A DNA stretch of 33,606 nt from a virus. The stretch spans positions 1 to 33,606 of IMG/VR virus record IMGVR_UViG_3300042090_003226, one strand, 5' to 3'. Of this stretch, positions 1 to 7,690 are shown piece by piece. The translations under genes and the position numbers were made by a program. The notes beneath the pieces were generated by a model. That model did no database searches. It saw only the letters and a program-made list of their open reading frames with translations, and was not told where the DNA came from. Position 1 is the first letter of the stretch. Each line of letters opens with the position of its first letter.

Positions 1-672
1 GATGTTGACCTTTCCGTCCATATCGAGCCACCAGAGCATATTGTTCCCACGCACGATGCGGTCCAGTTCCTTGTCGGGCGACCCGAACCACGTGAATCCT
101 CGAGACATCGGCTTCGTGCTCAGGTTCGGGGAGATCGTTCCCGGTTGGAGACCGAGGGACTCGATCATCTTGATGACGACATCGTACTGGCTGCTCCCCG
201 CTCCGTAGTTTGCGCTGATCGTATTTCCAGATATGGCCGATTCCAGACTCAAGATGCAGCGCAGCGTGATCTTGTAATCGACTACATTCTCTCGTACCCA
301 AAGCGGTTGAAAGACTGGACCTTGCCAAATAATGTTATTCTCCGGCCCTCCAATGTATCCGGCCCGCAGAACAGCAATCATGCCTTGCGATATGTTCGAC
401 GAGGCTTGGAGTATCGCGGTAGTCGTGGCTGTATCTGCGTTGTAGATCACGATATCTGCGAACCAGTAATTGCTTTGAAGTCCGACTTGCTGCGTGTCGA
501 ACGTGATCCTCAAGGCCTCCGGCTCCCACGAAGAGTCAGTAACCGTCAGGACGTTCGTGCCTTCTCCGCTCGGCGCCAGGAGTTGCAGGCTGTACTTCCT
601 CTGGTAAAGAGGGAGACCGCTCGAAGGCGTGGCTTGCGTCGTCCCCGTTCCGACTACGGGCAGCGTGCTCAC
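1..672 (-). CDS. Baseplate hub protein (partial, runs off left edge)
   Basis: An open frame of 224 codons starts at GTG 672 and reaches the left edge without a stop. The GTG overlaps the TGA of the plug gene (GTGA), the usual junction in this operon. The order tape measure, Dit-like, plug, then this gene matches Pam3-type baseplates, where the next protein is the gp27-like hub that forms the central ring under the tail tube. Residues such as NNIIWQGPVFQPLW, NYGAGSSQYDVV and RGFTWFGSPDKELDRI have the look of hub/cell-puncturing-complex proteins. The function rests on position and general resemblance; the C-terminus is not visible. Confidence 0.7.
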   Translation of the reverse strand, partial: MSTLPVVGTGTTQATPSSGLPLYQRKYSLQLLAPSGEGTNVLTVTDSSWEPEALRITFDTQQVGLQSNYWFADIVIYNADTATTTAILQASSNISQGMIAVLRAGYIGGPENNIIWQGPVFQPLWVRENVVDYKITLRCILSLESAISGNTISANYGAGSSQYDVVIKMIESLGLQPGTISPNLSTKPMSRGFTWFGSPDKELDRIVRGNNMLWWLDMDGKVNI

Positions 673-1010
673 GGAGTGTCACCCCAAATTAGCTGAAAGC
701 CCGTCCCTAGATTGGTATTGTCCGGATAGTTCGGAGTCGTGCTCCCCGTCTGGTTGATGACGTAGATAGAACCGATTTCCAAAAAACTGAACTGACGCAG
801 GAGATTGCAAGCGGGATCGTTACCCGTGACCAAAGGAAGCGAATCCACGAGCAGGTTCCCATTCTGGTCGGATATCGTCATCACCCAATATGTCGCGATC
901 TCGTTGTAGTGAAGCTCGATCTGGAGCGTCAGCGGCGCTCCGTCTACCTGCAAAGTTGCAGTAAACGTCTGGTTCGGAGCGTTGGAAACTGGCAGAACCT
1001 GCTGAGACAC
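669..1010 (-). CDS. Baseplate plug protein, Pam3 gp18-like
   Basis: This 113-residue protein resembles the cyanophage Pam3 baseplate plug family: an N-terminal LPVSNAPNQTFTATL segment, a central HYNEIATYWVMTISDQNGN segment, then NLLRQFSFLEIGSIYVIN and a C-terminal NLGTGFQLIWGD. Family members are short all-beta proteins that seal the tube end within the hub. It sits between the Dit-like gene (2-bp gap) and the hub (4-bp overlap), the order expected for these baseplates. One copy of the 14-bp dyad found across this genome (948-961) lies in its coding sequence, encoding Leu-Gln-Val. Confidence 0.8.
   Translation of the reverse strand: MSQQVLPVSNAPNQTFTATLQVDGAPLTLQIELHYNEIATYWVMTISDQNGNLLVDSLPLVTGNDPACNLLRQFSFLEIGSIYVINQTGSTTPNYPDNTNLGTGFQLIWGDTP
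948..961. repeat. 14-bp dyad motif, copy 1 (one-base variant)
   Basis: CTGCAAAGTTGCAG, one base from the perfect dyad CTGCAAATTTGCAG seen four times elsewhere in the window. It lies early in the plug coding sequence. Confidence 0.6.
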
Positions 1011-1012
1011 TT

Positions 1013-1750
1013 TCAGTCCGCCATGCCAACTGGATCGCTCGACCAGTTGGGGTTAGGGTTGGGAATGTTCGGGGCCGACGGGGGAGGAGCGGCGTTCAGA
1101 GTGCTGGTATGGCTGCTCAGTAGACTCGGAGGAACGTAATTCGATTGCGTTTGGTTTCCGCTCGTGGTCTGGGATTGGTTCGGCCTGCTGCTCGTCGTCG
1201 TCGGGGCAGTCGTAGCCAGAATGATCTGCTTGAATACGACCGTCATCGGGACCGAAGTAAACGAGCGGTAAGTCTTCGGGACGCGGATGCTCTCGATTTG
1301 CATGTTCGTGTACGTCTTCAATTGCGTGGCGAGAGTCAAGGGCTGGCGTCCGTCCTTGATAGACAGTAATTGCAGATAGGCGTTCGTGGACTTGGACCCC
1401 GAGCCGCTGGAATACTGACCGTTCTGGTAGCTGTCCATGGCGTCCGAGAACACGCCTTCAATCACCACGCGGGAAGGCATAGCGTAGATGTGATCCACGA
1501 TGGAAGCCCCGGACTGTACCGGATGCTGCGTGAAGACGGACTGGTCGTAGTGGTCGCTCGACATCACGCCGTCGAAGAAGTACGTCGTGCTTCCCCCTGG
1601 AGTCGTAGTACCACCGGAGGAAGACGAGCCGCCAATCGCGGTTCCGTCCGTGTCCGTGATCGTCGTCTGCACGTTCGTAGTCGGATTCGGGACGGTCACT
1701 GAATACAACTGCGTTCCCGTGCCCCACTGTGGAGGTCGCCAACTGCTCAC
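1013..1750 (-). CDS. Dit-like baseplate/distal tail protein
   Basis: The 245-residue product has a low-complexity Ser/Gly/Thr segment near residues 35-55, then a Dit-like N-terminal domain: YFFDGVMSSDHYDQSVFTQHPVQ, GASIVDHIYAMPSRVVIEGVFSD, a segment ending in KTYTNMQIESIRVPKTY, and SVPMTVVFKQIILA. This alternation is typical of Dit-like proteins that form the ring between tube and baseplate hub. The C-terminal 70 residues are Pro/Ser/Asn/Gln-rich and probably disordered. The start is GTG overlapping the TGA of the tape measure gene by four bases. Family level is fairly clear; its exact place in the baseplate is inferred from gene order. Confidence 0.72.
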   Translation of the reverse strand: MSSWRPPQWGTGTQLYSVTVPNPTTNVQTTITDTDGTAIGGSSSSGGTTTPGGSTTYFFDGVMSSDHYDQSVFTQHPVQSGASIVDHIYAMPSRVVIEGVFSDAMDSYQNGQYSSGSGSKSTNAYLQLLSIKDGRQPLTLATQLKTYTNMQIESIRVPKTYRSFTSVPMTVVFKQIILATTAPTTTSSRPNQSQTTSGNQTQSNYVPPSLLSSHTSTLNAAPPPSAPNIPNPNPNWSSDPVGMAD

Positions 1751-3222
1751 GAGAACTGCACCGATCCTCTCCCCTGGACTATCTGGCGCTGCGCCATGTT
1801 CTTGAGAGTCGATTGGACGTGCTCGGCGATCACGTGCGGGTCGGCGTTCGTCTGCGCGTAGACGTTCACCGTCACGCTCCCGAACATCGACTCTCTCTGC
1901 ATTACGTCTCTCGCGTAGGCCTCTGCCTTCGGACCGCTTCCGTTATAGGATCGAGCCATCGCGTACTCGTTCCCTCCGTACTGGTCCTGCAAGTGACGAA
2001 GGTAGTTCATCGACGCCATGAGATTGTTTTGGAAGTCTCCGGGGTCGCCCGACCCGTAAGCCGCGAACGTCTGCGGCATCATCTGCATCATCCCGTACTC
2101 CCCGGCATCCCCTCGGGGTGCGTTCGGGTTCATGCCCGATTCCTTGCTGGCGATCGCGAGAGCGAGAGCGGGATTAATGCCAGCGTTCTGAGCCGCTGCG
2201 ATGATGGCTGCGCGAACGTCTGGACTGCCTGCCGGCGCTCCGCTTGGCGTTGCGCCGGGAACGTTCAATGCGCTTTCCGAAGTACTGAATGTAGGACCTG
2301 GTCCTTTCCCCACCAGCCACGGAAAGAACTTGTAAGGGTCTTGCGCGAAGTTCAGAGCCTCGGCTATGTTCCTTGCGTGGTCGACGACCCATTTCAGGTC
2401 GTCCACGATCTCTCGCGTCTCCTTAGCTACGAGCGAGAACGCTCGCCCAAGATTCTTGATGCTGACTTCTCCGCGCTTCAATCCTTCGTCGTTGTAGAGA
2501 TCGCCGATGAATTGCAAGACTAGACTCGTAGCTTCGCGCCCGATGTCTACAAAATCGCGCCACATTGCCGCCACGTCGCGGAGTCCGGGGGCGAGAGAGT
2601 TAGCCAGTTCGTTCGCCAGTTTCGGAATGTTGTCGATCAGCCATTTATTCCATCCCTTAAGTTTCTCGATGATACCGTTCTCGTCTCCCGTAAGAGCCTT
2701 GCTCAGGGACTGGACAAAGCCGACTACGAACAGTCCCGCCTCGACCCTCATGCGCGTAAACTGGAATTCCAAGTCCCTGATCTTACGCATCTGCATCTCG
2801 ACGTCAGTCCAGCCGAGCCCCGCCATCAACTGCTTCTGATCGGCAATCAGTTGCTGGTAGCGTTCCCTCAGTTCCGGAGGCCCCCAGACTACGTCCTCCA
2901 GGCTCACGCCGAGCGCGTCCGTCGCCGTCTTCATCTGCCTCGCCGCTTCCGAGGTCATGTACATCCGGCGTGCTAACAGTTGAAATTGCAGATCGCTCCG
3001 CGCCGTCTCTACTGCGAGAGCTAGCGTTCCCCCGGCTACGGCAGTCAGAGCCGTCACAACAGCCGCCCCTGCCTCAATGAACGACTTCGCCATCCCTCCC
3101 GTGAACTGTTCGATGGTCTGCGTAGCTCCGCGCAGAACTTCATTGAGCTTGTTAAGTTCCGGCTGCGATACGTCGAAACCGAGCGACACGAGATACGACT
3201 TGATTACGTCTTGGCTAGCCAC
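1747..3222 (-). CDS. Tape measure protein with lytic transglycosylase domain
   Basis: This 491-residue protein has a helical N-terminal part with a hydrophobic Ala/Val/Leu segment at about residues 50-72, then amphipathic helical sequence as in tape measure proteins. About residues 335-440 form a soluble-lytic-transglycosylase-like domain: the putative catalytic Glu in ASKESGMNPNA, then GEYGMMQMMPQTF and a MARSYNGSG motif. Such a domain would cleave peptidoglycan during DNA entry. It is short for a tape measure, suggesting a short tail. It starts at GTG inside the end of the tail chaperone extension and ends overlapping the Dit-like start, which fits the role. Confidence 0.88.
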   Translation of the reverse strand: MASQDVIKSYLVSLGFDVSQPELNKLNEVLRGATQTIEQFTGGMAKSFIEAGAAVVTALTAVAGGTLALAVETARSDLQFQLLARRMYMTSEAARQMKTATDALGVSLEDVVWGPPELRERYQQLIADQKQLMAGLGWTDVEMQMRKIRDLEFQFTRMRVEAGLFVVGFVQSLSKALTGDENGIIEKLKGWNKWLIDNIPKLANELANSLAPGLRDVAAMWRDFVDIGREATSLVLQFIGDLYNDEGLKRGEVSIKNLGRAFSLVAKETREIVDDLKWVVDHARNIAEALNFAQDPYKFFPWLVGKGPGPTFSTSESALNVPGATPSGAPAGSPDVRAAIIAAAQNAGINPALALAIASKESGMNPNAPRGDAGEYGMMQMMPQTFAAYGSGDPGDFQNNLMASMNYLRHLQDQYGGNEYAMARSYNGSGPKAEAYARDVMQRESMFGSVTVNVYAQTNADPHVIAEHVQSTLKNMAQRQIVQGRGSVQFS

Positions 3223-3400
3223 GGGCTTTCATTTCGTCGATCATAATCAGCAAACTGTTAATGTCCAGCAAGTCCTCAAAGCTGTAATCTCCGTTCCAGA
3301 GTTCTTTCTGCTTCCACTGCCCTACGAGCACCGGACGCCACTGGTCGATCAGCGCGAGGCAACGGCTGGCGCGGAAGCCATCTTTACCGCGCCCCCTTGA
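3215..3400 (-). CDS. Tail assembly chaperone, -1 frameshift extension
   Basis: Just before the stop of the chaperone gene (3349), the -1 frame is open for 61 codons and ends with TAG at 3217-3215, overlapping the tape measure start. The encoded sequence (LIDQWRPVLVGQWKQKE then DLLDINSLLIMIDEM) looks like a real protein and resembles the T domain of G/GT-type chaperones. The minus-strand run GCTTTTTCAAGGGGGC (3406-3391) provides homopolymer runs where a -1 slip could occur on the TTT at 3402-3400 or the G run. It is not a canonical XXXYYYZ heptamer, so the exact site is uncertain. An internal GTG start is an alternative. Confidence 0.6.
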   Translation of the reverse strand, partial: SRGRGKDGFRASRCLALIDQWRPVLVGQWKQKELWNGDYSFEDLLDINSLLIMIDEMKARG

Positions 3401-3771
3401 AAAAGCGATGACAGATTGAACATCATGGCGTGCGTAGTCAGAGCCAAAGCGGTCGACACGTCCATCTCCGGGTCAGAGAACCTTCCGTCCGCCATCAGCA
3501 CCGGAATCGGCGGAGCATCGGCGCTCGTGTACTCGAAGCACAGCCGGAGGCAGTGATCTTGCAGATTCTTGAAGTCCGCCTCCGACAGTTCCGGTTTCTG
3601 CCCCGCTCCTACAGGCAACCCCATATCGGACACGAGGGAATCCACGATCCAGGCGGGAAGAGCCTTCGTCATGAGCAGGAAAGCGACCCAGGAGCCGTCG
3701 CGAGGATTGAACCTCCCGACGCGGTAGCGCTTCCCGCCCACTTCGACGTCCTTCGTCTTTTCGTTAGGCAT
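3349..3771 (-). CDS. Tail assembly chaperone (G-like)
   Basis: A 140-residue protein between tail tube and tape measure, the invariant place of tail assembly chaperones, which coat the tape measure during tube polymerisation. It begins MPNEKTKDVEVGGKRYRVGRF and contains a helical region with ADFKNLQDHCLRLCFEY and ALALTTHAMMFNLSSLFQGG. The ATG overlaps the end of the tube gene. Its last 15 codons overlap an open -1 frame that continues to the tape measure gene, so it is probably the short product of a frameshifted pair. Confidence 0.75.
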   Translation of the reverse strand: MPNEKTKDVEVGGKRYRVGRFNPRDGSWVAFLLMTKALPAWIVDSLVSDMGLPVGAGQKPELSEADFKNLQDHCLRLCFEYTSADAPPIPVLMADGRFSDPEMDVSTALALTTHAMMFNLSSLFQGGAVKMASAPAVASR

Positions 3772-4204
3772 TGCTCACGTCCCCAGCCATCAGCGTCCAA
3801 GTCACGTTCTGACCCTGCGCCCCGTAGGGGTAGTCGGGGAACTTCGATGGACACACTCCCGTAAGGACGTGCGTCCTCCCCGTCGTGACGTTCCGGGCGC
3901 TGACCGTCATCGTCGCCCAATTGCTCACGTCCCCGTTATCCCGCGCCGTAGTTACGGCGTTGAGCCATCCGAGCAGGTAGGAGTGAAGGTCGCTCGTCTG
4001 CTGAGCTTCGATGGCGACGTGACCGCTCCGGCCGGCAGCAGCCGTAATCATGACGTTGCCGTCGGCAGCGGTTGCCAGTGTGGAGAGTTCCGTCGTCATC
4101 GCCACGGTCAGTTGGCCGAAGCCGAGTTCTCCAGCCGCCGAGAACGGACCGGCTACGGGATGATCGATGGCAAGCGAGAGATCCTTGAAACTGTAGATAT
4201 CGAT
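3764..4204 (-). CDS. Tail tube protein (DUF3277-like) with non-standard start
   Basis: The product matches contractile-tail tube proteins of the DUF3277 type: YSFKDLSLAIDHPVAGPF, ELGFGQLTVAM, ATAADGNVMITAAAGRSG, IEAQQTSDLHSYLLGWLN, DVSNWATMTV and a C-terminal QNVTWTLMAGDV. The conserved N-terminus is encoded from about 4204, but the frame back to the TAG at 4225-4223 has no ATG, GTG or TTG. The first standard start is GTG 4105, which would delete about 33 conserved residues. A strong Shine-Dalgarno sequence (AGGGAGG) lies five bases before an ATC at 4204, so I set the start there; AUC initiation, a mutation or an assembly error are all possible. An HNH gene lies just upstream, between sheath and tube. 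Confidence 0.75.
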   Translation of the reverse strand: MDIYSFKDLSLAIDHPVAGPFSAAGELGFGQLTVAMTTELSTLATAADGNVMITAAAGRSGHVAIEAQQTSDLHSYLLGWLNAVTTARDNGDVSNWATMTVSARNVTTGRTHVLTGVCPSKFPDYPYGAQGQNVTWTLMAGDVSNA

Positions 4205-4206
4205 AA

Positions 4207-4683
4207 CTACCTCCCTGCAGTTCTATAATCACGAACTGCTGTGCTTAGAATTTCTTCCGCTGTCCATCCACGCCTATGACGCGATTCTACAGTCGGTATC
4301 TTTAATGACAATTTCTTAGCCCATTCACGGAGAGTAAGTTCCTCCCCTTCAAACTTCAATAGAACTCGGTCATAACGCGGAGACCGATTGTTCGCTTGTT
4401 CCTTTCTTGTTGCCCACCTACAGTTGCTCGGCTCATAGTTCCCATTGTTGTCATTTCTTTCAAGAGTCAACCCGGCCTTGCATTCTCCCATATCTTTCAA
4501 AAAGTTAGGGAATGAATGCCGCCAACGTTCGCACACAACGATCCCGCGACCTCCATAGCGATCATAAGACTTTTGGGATGAGGAATAGCAACGGAGATTC
4601 ATTGATGCCCACGCCATGTAAGTCGGAGTCCATTTTCCACCAACCGTATGACCATGCTTTGTATTCCCATGTTTGTTTGTCAT
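4207..4683 (-). CDS. HNH homing endonuclease, free-standing
   Basis: The 158-residue protein has the phage HNH pattern: YMAWASMNLRCYSSSQKSYDRYGGRGIVVCERW, then FLKDMGECKAGLTLERNDNNGNYEPSNCRWATRKEQANN, which contains the metal-binding and catalytic region, and a C-terminal NUMOD-like helical segment (ELTLREWAKKLSLKIPTVESRHRRGW). Such enzymes nick or cleave related genomes lacking the gene and so spread it. It sits between sheath and tube with 44 bases upstream and its TAG two bases before the presumed tube start. Its coding sequence fills nearly the whole insert, so there is little room for a group I intron. Its codon use looks more AT-rich than the flanking structural genes. Confidence 0.85.
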   Translation of the reverse strand: MTNKHGNTKHGHTVGGKWTPTYMAWASMNLRCYSSSQKSYDRYGGRGIVVCERWRHSFPNFLKDMGECKAGLTLERNDNNGNYEPSNCRWATRKEQANNRSPRYDRVLLKFEGEELTLREWAKKLSLKIPTVESRHRRGWTAEEILSTAVRDYRTAGR

Positions 4684-4727
4684 GCATACGATTTTACCTT
4701 AAATGAACGTGTCACATTTCAAAAATC

Positions 4728-6182
4728 CTACTGCTGTACGTAGAGTCCGATGGAGATCGAGATTGCCGCCTCGGTCATAAGCAAAGCCACGATGATCGGC
4801 TGCAATTGGCGTGCAGCTCGAGCCGTCGCGCTCAATTGCGCGATGGGGTAGGCCTGAGCGAGATACCCGGCGGGTATCGACTGACCCGCCGTAAGTTGCA
4901 CCGGAGGAGCGAAGTTAGCGCCCTCCCAGATTCCCCCGCTCAGCGCTCCGATCTGGGAAATGTACTGGCAAGCCTCGTTGACTTGGTGAATGGCCCGCTG
5001 TTCCCCTGCGTCGGTGATCGAGTATGCCCCGTTTTCCGTGATGTCATTCATGATGTTGTATTCCATCTGGTACGTCAGGACATCGAGGAACAAGATCACG
5101 GAAGTCACGATTCCGTTGCTCATCACGCCCGTCGTGAATACCGGGAACGGCCCGAAGTAGGCATACACATTGCAGTTCTTACCCGTCAGGTAATTGAACT
5201 GGTTCTGACTGATAGGTTCCGGCGTGATGCCGATCAGTTGCCGCCCAAACTTCACGAACCACGAAGAAGGGAGCCCGGTATTCAAGCCCAACTCCATGCC
5301 CATCGAGGCTGAGGCCGCGTAGGCGTTCCCTGGTGCCGCGCCTCCCTGAGTCGTCGAGTACAGCATATCGACGCGCTCGTAATTGTTTGTCTTCATGTAG
5401 CTAGCCACGTCCGACGTCGAGGATGTCGGAATCGTGGCAGTAGCCGAAGCGTAATAGAGCTTCATCACGGGCTGCGCCGACTGAGCGAACAGGGCCATCG
5501 CTTCGGCGTCCGTATCGGTCGCAGTCGTAGAAACGTATCCGTACCAAGTCGGAAGATTCACGCCGCCAATTTGCTGATTGAAGGCGCGGCAGTTCTCCAA
5601 GGCTACAAGCGGCGACTCACCCACGGCAGTCAGGGTAACGGTCAATCCAGCAGCAGCCGAGTTCGCCACCTGAACGTGAGTCGTAGCCAGCCCAGTAGCC
5701 GAAGTCGTGCTGTACCCCGTTCCGCTGGACAGAGGGACGACTGCGGTGGTGAGCACCGCCCCAGTAGAAGGATTCGTCGTGAGAACCTGAATCTCTCCGC
5801 CCGAAGCGCTCCCCTGCGTCACGCCCAAGATGTCTCCAGGCGTGTAGTTCGTGCCTCCCGCGTCTACTGACGTGGCCCCGGTAGCGCTCGACAGCGAAGT
5901 CAGGTCTTGAAACCCGACCCAGAGAAAGTTAGGCGAAGGCTTCTGCGCGAAGTAGGCGAGCGCATGAAGATATTCCGGGCTGCTCGTCGTGTAGCCTAGT
6001 GCCAGCATCGACGATGCAGAAGTAACCTGCACCATCCGGTTCGCGTGCGTCGGACCTCCGCTGGACGCCACGGTAGTGCCTACAATCGCACCTTGATTGG
6101 GAAACGGCGCAGCAATCGCCGCCGGAGAAAGCAGAATCTGGATGTTTACGATATCTGAGATGGGCAGCGGGGACGTGGACAT
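4728..6182 (-). CDS. Tail sheath protein (DUF3383 family)
   Basis: This 484-residue protein matches the DUF3383 sheath family of contractile tails. It starts MSTSPLPISDIVNIQILLSP, carries FLWVGFQDL and PTWYGYVSTTATDTDAEA segments, then FVKFGRQLIGITPEPISQNQF, NVYAYFGPFPVFTTGVMSNG and a C-terminal ISISIGLYVQQ. The sheath contracts around the tube to drive it through the envelope. A repetitive Gly/Thr/Ser-rich insertion at about residues 95-185 looks like an outward-facing domain. Upstream is the neck terminator gene (2-bp gap), downstream the inserted HNH gene and the tube. Confidence 0.93.
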   Translation of the reverse strand: MSTSPLPISDIVNIQILLSPAAIAAPFPNQGAIVGTTVASSGGPTHANRMVQVTSASSMLALGYTTSSPEYLHALAYFAQKPSPNFLWVGFQDLTSLSSATGATSVDAGGTNYTPGDILGVTQGSASGGEIQVLTTNPSTGAVLTTAVVPLSSGTGYSTTSATGLATTHVQVANSAAAGLTVTLTAVGESPLVALENCRAFNQQIGGVNLPTWYGYVSTTATDTDAEAMALFAQSAQPVMKLYYASATATIPTSSTSDVASYMKTNNYERVDMLYSTTQGGAAPGNAYAASASMGMELGLNTGLPSSWFVKFGRQLIGITPEPISQNQFNYLTGKNCNVYAYFGPFPVFTTGVMSNGIVTSVILFLDVLTYQMEYNIMNDITENGAYSITDAGEQRAIHQVNEACQYISQIGALSGGIWEGANFAPPVQLTAGQSIPAGYLAQAYPIAQLSATARAARQLQPIIVALLMTEAAISISIGLYVQQ

Positions 6183-6184
6183 TA

Positions 6185-6814
6185 TTAATCTCCTTGAAGC
6201 GGAACCGTGAAGTCTGAAAGTTTCCCGTACTTCGTGTACTCCTGAATCTCTACGCTGGCAGCAAGCGGAATCACGATTACTTCGCTGACCAGTTCATTGA
6301 ACCTTGCCTCAAAATCAACTCTCTCCCACCATTGCCCGTCAGAGTAGTAAGGCACTCTCTGCGGACATGCGGAATCGGGCACCCAATACAGTGACAGTCC
6401 GAGCGTGGCGAACGTGTCGTGAACTGCCTGAGTGAAGAATGCCGAGTGAACCTTGCGCGCCCGGTCGAAGTCGTTTGGCCCGTAAAACTCCCAGAACGTC
6501 TGCCAGACGCGCATGTACGTGAACAGTTGAATCACCGACTGCGGAGGATCATTCGTGTCTGCCGGGTTGGGGAGAATCTGCGAGTCCCTTTGCCTGTTGA
6601 CTTCCGGCGCGTCTACCGTCACGCATCTGAGATAAGCAACGTCCTGATTGATGAACTGCGCTGGCTGCCCTAGTTGCTGCCATCCAATCCTCACAGCCGA
6701 ATAAACTGGATCAGTCGGACTAGAAGGATTCGGCAAGCCGAGCGAATTGATGGTCAGGAGTTGCATCGCCGCCTGGACCGAGTTCGGAGTCAGCGGAGTA
6801 GGGTAGGCGCTCAC
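6185..6814 (-). CDS. Neck / tail terminator protein (Pam3 gp12-like, LIC_12616 family)
   Basis: A 209-residue protein with the features of the phage neck terminator family: DPVYSAVRIGWQQLGQPAQF, a DVAYLRCVTVD segment, YMRVWQTFWEFYGPNDFDRARKV, and a C-terminal YTKYGKLSDFTVPLQ. These proteins cap the tail and join it to the head. I place the start at GTG 6814, encoding MSAYPTPLTP, because it overlaps the TGA of the upstream small gene as GTGA; an in-frame GTG at 6829 would overlap that gene by 19 bases. It lies directly before the sheath gene, as in related phages. Confidence 0.8.
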   Translation of the reverse strand: MSAYPTPLTPNSVQAAMQLLTINSLGLPNPSSPTDPVYSAVRIGWQQLGQPAQFINQDVAYLRCVTVDAPEVNRQRDSQILPNPADTNDPPQSVIQLFTYMRVWQTFWEFYGPNDFDRARKVHSAFFTQAVHDTFATLGLSLYWVPDSACPQRVPYYSDGQWWERVDFEARFNELVSEVIVIPLAASVEIQEYTKYGKLSDFTVPLQGD

Positions 6815-6981
6815 CGCATCCTCTCGCACATAGTCTTAGTCGCTTCACCGAGAGACTTGAAACTTTCGGTAATAGCTTCCCAAAATCGCTCCGATTCATA
6901 GTCGCGCTCGAAGAACATCCATCTCCAGAACTTCTCGGACCAGAGCACCCAACGGCGCTTCTTGTAATGATTCTCACTCAT
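6811..6981 (-). CDS. Small basic/aromatic hypothetical protein
   Basis: A 56-residue frame starting MSENHYKKRRWVLWSEKFW, rich in Trp, Arg and Lys, with helical FWEAITESFKSLGEATKTM. The ATG overlaps the TGA of the 41-residue upstream gene (ATGA), and its own TGA overlaps the GTG of the neck terminator. The double overlap is the main evidence for it being real. No family is recognised. Its place among neck genes suggests a virion assembly role, which is inference only. Confidence 0.6.
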   Translation of the reverse strand: MSENHYKKRRWVLWSEKFWRWMFFERDYESERFWEAITESFKSLGEATKTMCERMR

Positions 6982-7103
6982 AGAGTCGTAAAACACCCTT
7001 GCAGGACGGCAGGAACGGGCCTAGGAGCTACAGTCATCCTCGGGGTAGTGCTTAGCACTAGAAAACTGCTCCCAAACAGTCCTAGGACATTGTAGGCGGT
7101 CAC
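6978..7103 (-). CDS. Small hydrophobic hypothetical protein
   Basis: A 41-codon frame starting at GTG overlapping the stop of the upstream neck gene and ending in a TGA that overlaps the next ATG. The N-terminal VLGLFGSSFLVLSTT is hydrophobic but short for a membrane span. The stretch contains a palindrome (TAGTGCTTAGCACTA) and two CCTAGG sites, so part of it may have another role. No family is recognised. Confidence 0.45.
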   Translation of the reverse strand: MTAYNVLGLFGSSFLVLSTTPRMTVAPRPVPAVLQGCFTTL

Positions 7104-7690
7104 TTCGTCTTTTCCCCGATCACCCACGTGATCGCGTCTCGCATCGCTCCGGAATCCACCAAAGGTTGAGACGAACCTTTGCGCTTGATCGTCGACGGCG
7201 CATTCGGTGGCCAGTGATTCCTTGGATCGTAGAACCAATTCTTCACGCGATTCACCGCCTCTTGTCCCGCCCGCTTCATCCCTCGCACGGCTCCCGTCCT
7301 ATCACCGGACAATTGCTTCTGCGCCGCGTCTTTCAGTTCCGCAGTGATCGCCGCCTTGTTGTCCGCTGCCTCAATCGCAGGCTCGATGATGGGACGCCTC
7401 GGAATCGCGAGAGCCATCGAACCCTTGCTCCGCGTGTAGAGTTCCGCAGCCGCTTGATAACTGATGCCACGGTTCAGCATCATGGCACCCATCTGCCTGC
7501 GAACGTCCACGGTCCTGACTCCTCTTGTGTGGAGAAAAACAAGCTGAGCGTTCGTTATCGCCCCCGACTTTCTCGCCGACGCCGCTTCGGGAATCCCAAC
7601 GTAAACTTCGAGATTGCCCAAGTCTTTCAGGTTCTTGATCGCCTTCACCGAGCCGTCTGTAACAACCGTCTTGATCTTCGGAGTCAACAT
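7100..7690 (-). CDS. HK97 gp10-like neck / tail completion protein
   Basis: This 196-residue protein has the pattern of HK97-gp10-like and related tail completion proteins: LGNLEVYVGIPEAASARK, then LVFLHTRGVRTVDVRRQM, IPRRPIIEPAIEA, and a C-terminal NAPSTIKRKGSSQPLVDSGAMRDAI. The last motif (T-I-x-x-K-G-S-x-x-P-L-x-D-S-G-x-M-R) is characteristic. These proteins act at the head-tail interface before tail joining. It starts at ATG immediately after the stop of the head-closure gene, and its TGA overlaps a small downstream frame. Confidence 0.75.
   Translation of the reverse strand: MLTPKIKTVVTDGSVKAIKNLKDLGNLEVYVGIPEAASARKSGAITNAQLVFLHTRGVRTVDVRRQMGAMMLNRGISYQAAAELYTRSKGSMALAIPRRPIIEPAIEAADNKAAITAELKDAAQKQLSGDRTGAVRGMKRAGQEAVNRVKNWFYDPRNHWPPNAPSTIKRKGSSQPLVDSGAMRDAITWVIGEKTK

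Noticed and set aside
4207-4715. Group I intron carrying the HNH gene inside the tube gene
   Set aside because: A splice from an ATG after the sheath to TTATCG at 4206 is formally possible (U before, G at the end), but the HNH coding sequence fills almost the whole interval and leaves no room for an intron core. A free-standing HNH insertion is simpler.
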